Positions 52,533-61,216 of a stretch of 64,000 nucleotides of DNA are shown piece by piece. Below the pieces are notes generated by a model that did not search any database, was not told where the DNA came from, and was given only the letters and a program-made list of their open reading frames with translations. The position numbers were made by a program, and so were the translations under genes. How positions within the stretch are numbered: position 1 is the first letter of the stretch; each line of letters opens with the position of its first letter. The stretch covers positions 1 to 64,000 of the forward strand of contig NZ_LN884299.1 in assembly GCF_001403875.1 (NCBI RefSeq), given 5' to 3'. The stretch is from Paenibacillus ihumii. Its GTDB lineage: Bacteria; Bacillota; Bacilli; Paenibacillales; Paenibacillaceae.

Positions 52533-53746
52533 CTCATCACTTCCTCCGATCGCGCTTCGTCCCCTTCCAATGCTTCCTTGGCCCGGTACAAGCGTGCAAG
52601 CACTTCCTCGTCCTTCTCAGCAGCGATGGCCTGGTTGACGGCTTGAAGCGCCGTCTCACCGCCGATCCGGCTCAAGGACCAGGCTGCCGTCCCCCGCAGA
52701 ACCGGCCTTGGATCATTTCGCATGATATCTATTAATTTCGGCAAGGAGGCCTTATCTTTGAAGTTCCCCAGCGCAATTACCGCATTCCGCTGGATCGGCT
52801 TCTTCCCTCTCCAGGCGGCGGCGCTTGCCCCGAAGCGCTCCTTGAACTCGCGGTTGCTCAGCTCGAGGATCGGGAGGAGCAGCGGTTTAACCGTCTCGGG
52901 ATCAGGCTGCAGCTCCGGCCGGTGGCTCCAGGACTTGCCCTTGTTCTTCGGGCATACCATTTGACAGGTATCGCAGCCATACAGGCGGTTGCCGATCTTC
53001 CTCATGAACTCGTCCTCCAGGAAGCCCTTCGTCTGGGTCAGAAAAGAAATGCACCGCTGCGCATTCAATTCCCCGGGACCCACTAGGGCACCCGTCGGGC
53101 AAGAATCAATGCACTTCGTGCATTCGCCGCAGTCCTCGGTAACCGGCGTATCCGGCTCAAACGGTATATTCGTGATCAGTTCGCCAAGATAAATCCATGA
53201 ACCCCATTTTGGTGAAATAACCATACAGTTCTTCGCCTTAAAACCGATGCCGGCCCGCTCTGCCACGGCACGATCCACTAACGCTCCCGTATCTACCATA
53301 CTTTCGATGCGTGCCCCTTCTACCCGCTGCAGGATGAATTCCTCCAGCCGGGCCATCGCCTCGCGCAGCACCGTATGATAATCCTGCCCCCAAGCCGATC
53401 TGGCGAGAATCCCCCGGCGCTTGCCGGGCTCGGACTTCGGCGGATCTTTCAGCTTGGAAGGGTAGGCTACCGCGATCGAAATCAAAGAAGCCGGACGCTC
53501 AAGCGACAATTCCGGGTATACCCTTTTATCAATGTCAGGCTCCTCAAACCCGGATTCATAGCCCTTGGCCCGGCGGTCGAGAAGTACGTTCTTTAATGAT
53601 AGGAACGGATCGGCCGAGGCGAATCCGATATCATCGATCCCCATAGAATTCGCGGCATCCTTGATCTCCTGCTTAAGCCTGGACCAATCCTGCGGGCTGC
53701 TGTACCGGCCTCGTCTTCCTTTAGCAACAGGCTGCGCCTCCGTCAT
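52529..53746 (-). CDS. queG: Epoxyqueuosine reductase
   Basis: The 405-residue protein has the cobalamin-binding N-terminal domain, two 4Fe-4S motifs (CGECTKCIDSCPTGAL and CDTCQMVCPKNKG) and C-terminal HEAT-like repeats (LIDIMRNDPRPVLRGTAAWSLSRIG). It reduces epoxyqueuosine to queuosine in tRNA. AAGGAGG precedes the ATG. It is the first gene of the queG-ogt-HD-GYP operon. Confidence 0.95.
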   Translation of the reverse strand: MTEAQPVAKGRRGRYSSPQDWSRLKQEIKDAANSMGIDDIGFASADPFLSLKNVLLDRRAKGYESGFEEPDIDKRVYPELSLERPASLISIAVAYPSKLKDPPKSEPGKRRGILARSAWGQDYHTVLREAMARLEEFILQRVEGARIESMVDTGALVDRAVAERAGIGFKAKNCMVISPKWGSWIYLGELITNIPFEPDTPVTEDCGECTKCIDSCPTGALVGPGELNAQRCISFLTQTKGFLEDEFMRKIGNRLYGCDTCQMVCPKNKGKSWSHRPELQPDPETVKPLLLPILELSNREFKERFGASAAAWRGKKPIQRNAVIALGNFKDKASLPKLIDIMRNDPRPVLRGTAAWSLSRIGGETALQAVNQAIAAEKDEEVLARLYRAKEALEGDEARSEEVMR

Positions 53747-53808
53747 CTCCGATCCCTCCTTAGCTGTAATAGTCTAGTCCGATATATTCAGCGTTCCCTC
53801 ACGCCTGT

Positions 53809-54249
53809 TTAACGGGACATTCGCTTGATGGCTTCCCTCGCCAAAAAATCACAGTGATTATTCAGCTCATTATCGCTGTGCCCCTTGACCTTGATATATT
53901 CGACCTGATGGATCTGCATCAGGCGCCATAATTCCTGCCACAGCTCCTGGTTCTCAACCGGCTGGTTCTTGCTGTTCTTCCAGCCGTTTCTAAGCCAATT
54001 TCGGATCCAGCCCTGCTTGAAGCAGTTGACGACATAAGCGGAGTCGCTGTACACTTTCACGCGGCATGGCTCTTTGAGCTGCTCCAGGGCTGAAATGACC
54101 GCCTGGATTTCCATCCGGTTATTCGTCGTTAACGGCTCGCCGCCCGACAATTCCTTGCGGTGCCCGTTATACATCAATACAGCCCCCCAGCCCCCGGGTC
54201 CGGGATTGCCAGAGCAGGCGCCATCCGTATAAATCGTAATCTCCTTCAC
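53809..54249 (-). CDS. rnhA: Ribonuclease HI
   Basis: The 146-residue protein has the catalytic acidic residues in YTDGACSGNPGPGGWG, NRMEIQAVI, YSDSAYVVNCF and GHSDNELNNHCD. It degrades RNA in RNA-DNA hybrids. GAGGATATTTC precedes the ATG. It lies 24 bases past lepB. Confidence 0.97.
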   Translation of the reverse strand: MKEITIYTDGACSGNPGPGGWGAVLMYNGHRKELSGGEPLTTNNRMEIQAVISALEQLKEPCRVKVYSDSAYVVNCFKQGWIRNWLRNGWKNSKNQPVENQELWQELWRLMQIHQVEYIKVKGHSDNELNNHCDFLAREAIKRMSR

Positions 54250-54273
54250 GAAATATCCTCCATGCTTTGTATT

Positions 54274-54936
54274 TTACAAGCCTCTTATTTTAGTGATCGG
54301 CCAGAACACGAACTCTGCACGTCCGACGATATCCTTCTTCTTCACACTGCCGAAGCTGCGGCTGTCCTTGCTGCGGCCGTAATGGCGGTTGTCGCCCATG
54401 ACGAAGTATTCGTCCTCTCCAAGCCGGATTTCCGCCAAATCCTGATCCTCAATCTGCACGTCGGTATAAGGTTCATTCAGGGCTTGTCCGTTTACATATA
54501 ACACATGATCCCGAATTTCAACCGTATCGCCGGGCACAGCCACGACCCGCTTAACGAGATAATGCTTCTTGTCCGGGCCCATGCTGGGATCCTTCAGCAC
54601 CACGACATCGCCGCCGCGGGGCGGTGAGAAATAATAGACGATTTTATCCACGAATAACCGTTCCCGCTCTTCCAGCGTCGGCTGCATCGATTCCCCCTTC
54701 ACCATCGACAGGTTGAACACGAACATATTCAGCACCAGCATAATAATAAAAGCGACTGCGGCCGTTTTGCATAAATCCCATAGCTCGCGGACCCATCTCT
54801 TCTGAAGAACGGACTCCCTCGCCTCCACGGAAGAATGCTCCCCCGCTTCCTCATAATCCTTCTCTGCATGACTTCGCTTATGAACACGCTCCGGGAGCTC
54901 GGAATTCCGATGTTCTGGTGGAATGTTTGGCTTCAT
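54274..54936 (-). CDS. lepB: Signal peptidase I
   Basis: The 220-residue protein has a long charged cytoplasmic N-terminus of about 50 residues, one membrane helix (about 55-75), the catalytic Ser83 in GESMQPTL, Lys129 in YLVKRVVAVPGD and the GDNRHYGRSKDSRSFG box. It cleaves signal peptides, likely including those of the secreted proteins in this window. GAGGTGCAGC precedes the ATG. Confidence 0.95.
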   Translation of the reverse strand: MKPNIPPEHRNSELPERVHKRSHAEKDYEEAGEHSSVEARESVLQKRWVRELWDLCKTAAVAFIIMLVLNMFVFNLSMVKGESMQPTLEERERLFVDKIVYYFSPPRGGDVVVLKDPSMGPDKKHYLVKRVVAVPGDTVEIRDHVLYVNGQALNEPYTDVQIEDQDLAEIRLGEDEYFVMGDNRHYGRSKDSRSFGSVKKKDIVGRAEFVFWPITKIRGL

Positions 54937-55147
54937 GCTGCACCTCTTCTATACATATAATTCGTTAAAATCCATTCGAACCGAACTATGCCTCTATTCT
55001 CGAATAATCCGACGGATCAAACGTAGGCATAATAATAGAAAAGCATATCTATCGCCCAATTGCAACGGACGGAAGATATGCTTCTTCATCACATGAGATC
55101 ATTTTCCAATTTAACCGCCATGCGGCATTGGATTTATTTATAGAACC

Positions 55148-55579
55148 TTACAGCGAACGGACTGCTGCAATGCCCAAATTATGGAACGCTTCCAGAAACT
55201 TGCTTGCTCCGTATCCCATTGCTTCATAGAGCGGCATAACGGCCTTGTTGTGTTCATCGCCAGCAACAACGATTCGGCGAACGTTGCGCTGCTGGAAACG
55301 CTGCTCCATAGCGCTAACCAGTTTCTTGCCATACCCTTGACGACGGTATTCGGGATGAACCGCAGTCCGGTAAATGCAGCCGAGATTATGATCGATCGTG
55401 CCGATCAATACCCCAACGATTTCCTCATCGGCTTCTGCAACCATGATTAATTCCGAATCCCAGGACAATTGTCTGGCAAAAGCCCGCTTAGTGTCTTCGT
55501 AGCATTGCTCTGATAAGGACACCTGCAGAAGCTCCATCACTTGATTGGCATCACTCAACTGGAAGGAACGAATACGCAT
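55148..55579 (-). CDS. GNAT-family acetyltransferase
   Basis: The 143-residue protein has the acetyl-CoA binding motif RRQGYGKKLVSA and the usual IYRTAVHPEYR strand before it. The substrate is unknown. The ATG at 55579 has GGGAG; the frame could extend upstream but without a site. Confidence 0.85.
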   Translation of the reverse strand: MRIRSFQLSDANQVMELLQVSLSEQCYEDTKRAFARQLSWDSELIMVAEADEEIVGVLIGTIDHNLGCIYRTAVHPEYRRQGYGKKLVSAMEQRFQQRNVRRIVVAGDEHNKAVMPLYEAMGYGASKFLEAFHNLGIAAVRSL

Positions 55580-55737
55580 GCTATGATCTCCCTTTTCCTT
55601 TGCTTTGATAGATTCATGTAAAACACACGGTCCATTTTTAACATCCAACGAATAATTAAATCTAGACAAAAACCGAGGAAAAACTCCTTACTTGTCCATT
55701 AAACCATAATAATCAAGGAAATACACCATTTTTCTTC

Positions 55738-55789
55738 TGAAAGCGCTTTATATTAAGCGTTTACATTATTTTTTGATAAAAATTATACT
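55738..55789 (+). promoter_or_regulatory. cre-like sites overlapping a promoter with no gene after it
   Basis: TGAAAGCGCTTTAT (55738-55751) fits the CcpA cre consensus at every fixed position, and a second partial site TTAAGCGTTTACA lies at 55753-55765. TTTACA (55760-55765) and TATACT (55784-55789) are 18 bases apart. The next plus-strand gene starts only at 56134, so the promoter seems to drive a long leader or noncoding RNA. Confidence 0.6.
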
Positions 55790-55795
55790 AGTATT

Positions 55796-56058
55796 GGAAA
55801 TGAAAGTGCATAATCTAAGACCTTCTGCCCCAAACTAATTGTTAACGCTGAATCAATGGCTAGTGAAATATCATAGATATGTTAAGAGAGTTTAAACGGA
55901 TAATGTCGAAAGATTGTGTCGAAAAGGATTTGCAGCGGGGTCAATAATTGTCGAAAAAGTTATACGGCCAATGCACTCCATTTGAAGGTCGCTTGAACCT
56001 GTCACACATTATAGCATACTCCGCGCCGATTGCGGGACAAGCTTAGGGCTTTTTTTAA
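55796..56058 (+). ncRNA. Candidate noncoding transcript
   Basis: No open frame of note is present between the promoter above and 56058. The stretch has three copies of TGTCGAAA and ends with a weak AAGC/GCTT hairpin followed by seven T (56039-56056). It may be a small RNA or an untranslated leader for the gene at 56134. The evidence is only positional. Confidence 0.35.
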
Positions 56059-56133
56059 TTCGACATCAAATTCGATTGAAAAAGAGCGCTTCGGGTAATC
56101 TTAAAATATACGACCTTGAAAGGAGGTACTACC

Positions 56134-56349
56134 TTGACCGACGACAGGTCCAAACCGTTAACCAATGATCCGCAAGAGCTCCTGAACTCCAAGCACGAGG
56201 CGGACAAGCACAAATCGCAATTCAGCAGCTTCGTCCGCAGCGTTAGCGGCGAAGCTCCAATGGAAAAGGGACAGGTCGTTGAACCGCAGCACCGGGAGAC
56301 CGACCAGCAAAATAACATGAAGGACGTAGAGAACCGGATGCTCGAGTAG
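56134..56349 (+). CDS. Small hydrophilic hypothetical protein
   Basis: The 71-residue protein is highly charged and lacks hydrophobic segments (DPQELLNSKHEADKHKSQF, ETDQQNNMKDVENRMLE). No family is recognised. It starts with TTG 7 bases after GGAGG; the upstream TTG at 56116 overlaps the ribosome binding site. It ends at a shared terminator. Confidence 0.65.
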   Translation: MTDDRSKPLTNDPQELLNSKHEADKHKSQFSSFVRSVSGEAPMEKGQVVEPQHRETDQQNNMKDVENRMLE

Positions 56350-56380
56350 CGGGCCAGCCCAGTCATAACAGACACTTATA

Positions 56381-56422
56381 AAAAAGCAGGCCAAGAACAC
56401 GCGATTCCTGGTCTGCTTTTAA
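56381..56422. terminator. Bidirectional terminator
   Basis: AAAAGCAG...CTGCTTTT with inner CCA/TGG pairs separates the small plus-strand gene from the minus-strand mutY. Confidence 0.8.
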
Positions 56423-56443
56423 TTGCTGGTCTGCTATTATTCT

Positions 56444-57755
56444 TTATCTCTGATTCTTCCCACTGAAATATTGATGAAGAATCTTTATAAATACATTGGG
56501 AAAAGCCAAATTATCCATGTCTTCCGCCGTAATCCAGCGGTACTCCCCAGCCCGCTCCCCTTCATCCAATGAAGCCTTCGTCTCCGCCACAGCAAACAAG
56601 GCTTCGGGCTGGGCCGCAGCTTTCCAGGTCTCGGGCTTGACCGCGTTCGGGGCCATGGGCTTAGCCGAAGCATGCGCCGGCTCAGGCTCGGCTGATGCGT
56701 TCGGGATTTCGTGCTTCGCCGCCGCCCATTCAGCAAAGCCGGCCAAAGCGCTCAGCGCAGCGGCCTCCTGATAGCGGAAGACGCGCAAATGCCAATGAAT
56801 ATGGCTAAAAATATGCTCCGCCGCCATAAAAGGCCCTTCCGGCCGGACGTACATCCCTTCCTCGGCAAGCGCTCCCGCCATGCGGGTCATCGCCGCTCCG
56901 TCCGGCAAATCGGCGCCCTCGCCAGGCTTCGCTGCCGCCAGGACATGGGGCAGCTCCCACATCCGCGCGAGCAGCCCCGTGTCCGGCCGCCAGCACGCGC
57001 CCCTCCCTGTCGCCCTCGCCTTCCACGAGGGCGACGAGCCGATGCTCGGGACGCGGCGGCTTCGCCTTGCTCTTCAGCGGCAGGCGGAGCTCGGCGCCCT
57101 CCAGGCGCGCCGAGCAGTGCGCCATGACCGGGCAAGTCAGGCACTGCGGTGCCTTCGGGGTGCAGACCAGCGCCCCCAGCTCCATCAGCGCCTGATTGAA
57201 ATCGGCTGCCCGGCCTGCCGGAATGAGCGACGCCGCGAGCCCTTCCATCAGCGCGCGCGTACCCGTCTTCATAATATCCTCCTCTATGAAGAAATAGCGG
57301 GAAAGCACACGCATCACATTGCCGTCCACGGCCGGCTCCGGCTGATTGAAGGCGATGCTCAAAATCGCGCCTGTCGTATAAGGACCAACGCCTTTTAACG
57401 CAGCAACGGACGCCTTATCGTTCGGCACCTGGCCCCCGTGGCGCTCCATCACCTGCCGGGCAGCCGCCTGCAAATTCCGGGCCCGGGAATAATACCCGAG
57501 CCCCTCCCAGCATTTCAGCACGTCCTCTTCCGGCGCCTCGGCCAAGCTCGATATCGTCGGAAAGCGCTCGATGAACCGGAGAAAGTACGGAATCACCGTA
57601 TCCACGCGGGTCTGCTGCAGCATGATTTCCGATATCCAGATATAATAGGGATCGCGATGCCGGCGCCACGGCAGATCCCGCTTCGACCGCTCATACCAGG
57701 ACAGCAGCTCCGCACTGAAATACGTCCTGCTCTCCTTGCTCCATTTCTCTTCCAT
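56444..57755 (-). pseudogene. mutY: A/G-specific adenine glycosylase, frameshifted
   Basis: The first frame (57755 to about 56990) encodes the glycosylase domain with EIMLQQTRVDTV, GVGPYTTGAILSIA, VDGNVMRVLSR and the 4Fe-4S cysteines in CTPKAPQCLTCPVMAHC. Around 56990 it shifts: the expected continuation RRPDTGLLARMWELPHV lies in the next frame and carries the NUDIX-like C-terminal domain (AAEHIFSHIHWHL, YRWITAEDM, NVFIKILHQYF) to 56444. The shift equals a 2-base loss or 1-base gain in GC-rich sequence near GCGGCCGG. It could be a sequencing error, a true mutation, or a split gene with a partly functional N-domain. MutY removes A opposite 8-oxoG. Confidence 0.8.
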
Positions 57756-57774
57756 AATCCAGTAGTTCTCCCCT

Positions 57775-58167
57775 TTACTGCACTCTCTCTATGACAACGA
57801 ACGCAGACGCCAGCTGACGCTCATGCGTAATGCTAAGATGCACGGCATAGGCTGCTGGTCCTTCAGACAAGCCAAGCCGCTGCCATGCCTCCTGAGCTAG
57901 CACTGCGTGAGGCTTCCCCTGAGCATCCGGCAGGATCGACATGTCCGCAAAGCCCAGTGCCTTGCCGATGCCGCAGCCGAACGCTTTGCTGATCGCCTCC
58001 TTGGCAGCGAACCGCCCGGCCAGAAATTCTGCGGGGCGCGAAGCGCTCCCGGGCAGCTTAAGCTCAGCCGGAGTCAGCACACGCTTCATCAGCCTCTCCC
58101 CCGCTGCGCCGTCCAGAATTTTTCGTATCCGCTCTATTTCAACCACATCATGGCCTATGCCATATAT
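57775..58167 (-). CDS. acpS: Holo-[acyl-carrier-protein] synthase
   Basis: The 130-residue protein has GIGHDVVEIERI at the start, then FLAGRFAAKEAISKAFG and LSITHERQLASAFVV. The Asp and Glu coordinate the metal for 4'-phosphopantetheine transfer. The TTG at 58167 (ahead of IYGIG) fits the family start and lies about 9 bases after AAGGAA; longer starts are possible. mutY follows after 19 bases. Confidence 0.93.
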   Translation of the reverse strand: MYGIGHDVVEIERIRKILDGAAGERLMKRVLTPAELKLPGSASRPAEFLAGRFAAKEAISKAFGCGIGKALGFADMSILPDAQGKPHAVLAQEAWQRLGLSEGPAAYAVHLSITHERQLASAFVVIERVQ

Positions 58168-58414
58168 CAACACTACCACTTCCTTCAAGAAGGACTGAAT
58201 CCGCGCTCTTGTCCTGGTTCACGAATCCCTCCACAATTGTAACAGGGAACCCCTTATGAAGCGAGCTTTTAACGCGGGAGCAAGGCAGCAGCAACATTAA
58301 TCCATAAGACTGGTAGGAGCCAGGCGTCCGCAGGTGAATCCGATTCAATATGTTATAATAACAAAAAATAGAGATTAACCGACTCAAACCTGTCACGAAA
58401 GGATGCGTTTGATC

Positions 58415-59239
58415 ATGCCTATGGATTTCAACATTCCGCTGGAAGGCGGTCATTTGCTGCAATGCACCAGGTTCCCCGCTCAGAAAGAAGCGGCAAGCCT
58501 CGTTATTATCGCTCACGGATACAAAGGCTTCAAGGACTGGGGCATGTTCCCTTATGTCGCCGAGCAGCTGAGCAAGCATCACGAGGTAGTCACGTTCAAT
58601 TTCTCCCACAATGGCATTGGCGGCAACCCCTTTGAATTTACGGAGCTGGAGCGGTTCGCAATGAATACATATGAACGGGAGATTGCCGATCTCGGCGCGC
58701 TGCTTGCCCATTTGAGACAGGAGGAGAAGCTGCGCTCCCTGCCGCTCTTCCTGCTCGGACACAGCCGAGGGGCAGGCGTCAGCCTGGTGTACGCCCTCGA
58801 TCATCCGGACGACGTAACCGGGGTACTGTCCTGGAACGGAGTAACGAATCTCGACGTGTTCACCGAATCCCAGAAGAAGGAGATGCGCGAGAACGGACGC
58901 AGCTTCGTCATGAACGGACGGACAGGGCAGCAGATGCCGCTGGACGTTGCCATCCTTGAGGATATGGATCGTCAGAAGGAGCGCTACGACATCCTAGGCC
59001 GCATTCCCTCGGCTTCCTTCAAGATCGCCTTGATTCAGGGCTCGGAGGACGGGGCTCATCTGCGGCAGGGCTCAAGCCGGCTGGTATCCATCCGGCCGGA
59101 TATACCCTGGATCCACATTCCAGGAGGCAATCATACGTTCAATACCGTCCATCCCTTCCAGGGGACGACTCCTCCGCTGGAAGAGGCTATCAAGGCAAGC
59201 CTATTGTTTATATCCCAGACGTTATCCGCCGTTAGATAA
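58415..59239 (+). CDS. Alpha/beta hydrolase
   Basis: The 274-residue soluble protein has IIAHGYKGFKDWG (oxyanion region), the nucleophile elbow GHSRGAG, an acidic residue in QGSEDGAH and the late histidine in GGNHTFN. It resembles dienelactone hydrolase/acyl peptidase-type esterases; the substrate is unknown. The ATG at 58415 is preferred to 58403, which overlaps GAAAGG. An extended -10 TGTTATAAT lies about 50 bases upstream. Confidence 0.85.
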   Translation: MPMDFNIPLEGGHLLQCTRFPAQKEAASLVIIAHGYKGFKDWGMFPYVAEQLSKHHEVVTFNFSHNGIGGNPFEFTELERFAMNTYEREIADLGALLAHLRQEEKLRSLPLFLLGHSRGAGVSLVYALDHPDDVTGVLSWNGVTNLDVFTESQKKEMRENGRSFVMNGRTGQQMPLDVAILEDMDRQKERYDILGRIPSASFKIALIQGSEDGAHLRQGSSRLVSIRPDIPWIHIPGGNHTFNTVHPFQGTTPPLEEAIKASLLFISQTLSAVR

Positions 59240-59246
59240 ATCGCAC

Positions 59247-59296
59247 AACAAGAAGCCGGGCCGCTCCGTTCCATACGGAGAGCCCGGCTTCTTGTT
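59247..59296. terminator. Bidirectional terminator
   Basis: AACAAGAAGCCGGG and CCCGGCTTCTTGTT form a perfect 14-bp stem with an inner TCCG/CGGA stem, between convergent genes. Confidence 0.88.
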
Positions 59297-59333
59297 TCAC
59301 CCATCGGATCAAGCTGTATTCGCCAGCAGTTCT

Positions 59334-60530
59334 CTATTCATAACGCAATGCCTCGATCGGATGCAGCTTGGAGGCTTTGTTCGCCGGGTACAACCCGAAG
59401 AAAATACCCACAGCCGCCGAGAATCCGAACGCCAGCAGAATGGCCCATAGCGAGACGACGAACGGCCAGCCCGATAGCGTCGAGAAGATAAAGGCCGCTC
59501 CGAGTCCCAGCAGCGCGCCAGCCGTTCCGCCGATAAAGCACAGCACGACCGCTTCGATCATGAACTGCAGCATAATCGTGCCTGGTGTAGCCCCGATCGC
59601 TTTGCGGATACCGATCTCCCGCGTCCGCTCCGTGACCGATACGAGCATGATATTCATAACGCCAATTCCGCCGACCAGCAAGGAAATTCCGGCAATCGAA
59701 CCAATGATCGTCTGCAGAATCGAGAAGGTGCTGGATACCATCTCCTCCGCTTCCTTCCCGGTCTGGGACATATAGGCGTTGACATCTACATTATTCAGGT
59801 CAGCAAGCCACTTCTTCACCCGCTCCACCGTCTCATCGAGCTTCTCCGGGGAGGCTACCACCTCCAGCGCCTGGAAGCGCTCGCCCTCTCCGTTCTTCCC
59901 CGGAGGCATAGCCGTAATCGGCGCAAATGCGGAATATTGCTCTCCTTGAAGTCCGCTGAGAATGGAATCCTGCGGCTTATAGACGCCGACGATACGGAAT
60001 GTTCCTTCCGAGAGCGCGATCTTCCGCCCAACGGCTGCCCTTTCCGAGCCATACACCTTCTCGGCGAATTTATTGTCTACCACAGCAACCTTCTGCCTGC
60101 TCCGCTCCTCCTGGGAGGTAAAGAAGCGTCCCTCAACGACATCGATCTTCTGCATCTTATTCGTTTGGGAGGTTGTTGCCGTAATGGTAAAGCGAAGCGT
60201 GTCCTTCTTGTGCTTCATCGTCATAGAATACGGCAGGGACGACGATGCGTATTTAACGCCCTCGAGCTTGCGAAGCTCCGTTAAGTCGCGAAGGCGAAAA
60301 TCTGTTCGGCCGCTTTCGGTACTATCCATCTGATTCGGATAAACAACGAAATAACCGTCTTCATAAACAGACACGATGGACAAAATGGAGCTCTGGCCAG
60401 CCTGGCCGATCGATACAACCGTGACCACCGCTGCGACCCCGAACACGATCCCGATCATCGTGAGGAACGAACGAAGCTTGTTCAGCCTTAGATTGTCAAG
60501 TGCGACCCATATGCTCTCCCATATGCTCAT
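59334..60530 (-). CDS. MacB-like ABC transporter permease
   Basis: The 398-residue protein has one N-terminal membrane helix, a large exterior MacB-type domain (about 45-270) and three C-terminal helices of the FtsX/MacB family. LVGGIGVMNIMLVSVTERTREIGIRKAIGA is the signature loop. It belongs to the mechanotransmission class, exporting peptides, antibiotics or lipoproteins without a transport channel. Its ATG overlaps the ATPase stop (ATGA). Confidence 0.92.
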   Translation of the reverse strand: MSIWESIWVALDNLRLNKLRSFLTMIGIVFGVAAVVTVVSIGQAGQSSILSIVSVYEDGYFVVYPNQMDSTESGRTDFRLRDLTELRKLEGVKYASSSLPYSMTMKHKKDTLRFTITATTSQTNKMQKIDVVEGRFFTSQEERSRQKVAVVDNKFAEKVYGSERAAVGRKIALSEGTFRIVGVYKPQDSILSGLQGEQYSAFAPITAMPPGKNGEGERFQALEVVASPEKLDETVERVKKWLADLNNVDVNAYMSQTGKEAEEMVSSTFSILQTIIGSIAGISLLVGGIGVMNIMLVSVTERTREIGIRKAIGATPGTIMLQFMIEAVVLCFIGGTAGALLGLGAAFIFSTLSGWPFVVSLWAILLAFGFSAAVGIFFGLYPANKASKLHPIEALRYE

Positions 60531-61216
60531 ATGACCACACTTCCTTTGCGTGTATCTTTGAGCATCTGCCCATCGCCGAAGAGCAGAATCCTGTCCGCAT
60601 GCTCCGCAATATCAGGCTCATGGGTAACCAGCACGATGGTCGTACCTTCCTGATGAATTTCTTTGAATAATTCCATGATTTCATGGGATGATTTCGTATC
60701 CAGGTTACCGGTTGGCTCGTCCGCAAGAAGGATCGGCGCATTCATTGTCAAGGCTCTGGCAATGGCTACCCGCTGACGCTGTCCCCCGGACAGCTCGGTC
60801 GGCTTATGCTTGACGCGCCCCTCTAGCCCGACTTTCTTAAGCAGCTCAAGCGCCCGTTCATTCCGCTGCTCGCGGCCGATCCCTGCGTACATCATAGGCA
60901 GGGTTACGTTCTGCAGCACCGTCTGCCTTCCAAGCAGGTTAAAGCTTTGAAAGACGAAGCCGATTTTCTGGTTGCGAACCCGGGCCAGCTGCTCCTCGTC
61001 CAAAGTATGAACCTCTTCGCCGTCCAGCACATACTCCCCTGAACTAGGTACATCCAGACATCCGATAATATTCATCAACGTAGATTTGCCGGATCCTGAC
61101 GAACCCATAATCGCCACGAATTCTCCCTGCTCCACCTTAAGGTTAAGCGGCTGCAGGGCCTGCACTTCCAGCTCGCCATTCTTATAAATCTTCGAAATGT
61201 CCTTTAAAGTAATCAT
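60527..61216 (-). CDS. ABC transporter ATP-binding protein (MacB/LolD type)
   Basis: The 229-residue protein has Walker A GSSGSGKST, signature LSGGQRQRVAIARAL, Walker B ILLADEPTGNLDTK and the H-loop VTHEPDIAEHAD. It powers the adjacent permease. Its start overlaps the adaptor stop. Confidence 0.95.
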   Translation of the reverse strand: MITLKDISKIYKNGELEVQALQPLNLKVEQGEFVAIMGSSGSGKSTLMNIIGCLDVPSSGEYVLDGEEVHTLDEEQLARVRNQKIGFVFQSFNLLGRQTVLQNVTLPMMYAGIGREQRNERALELLKKVGLEGRVKHKPTELSGGQRQRVAIARALTMNAPILLADEPTGNLDTKSSHEIMELFKEIHQEGTTIVLVTHEPDIAEHADRILLFGDGQMLKDTRKGSVVI

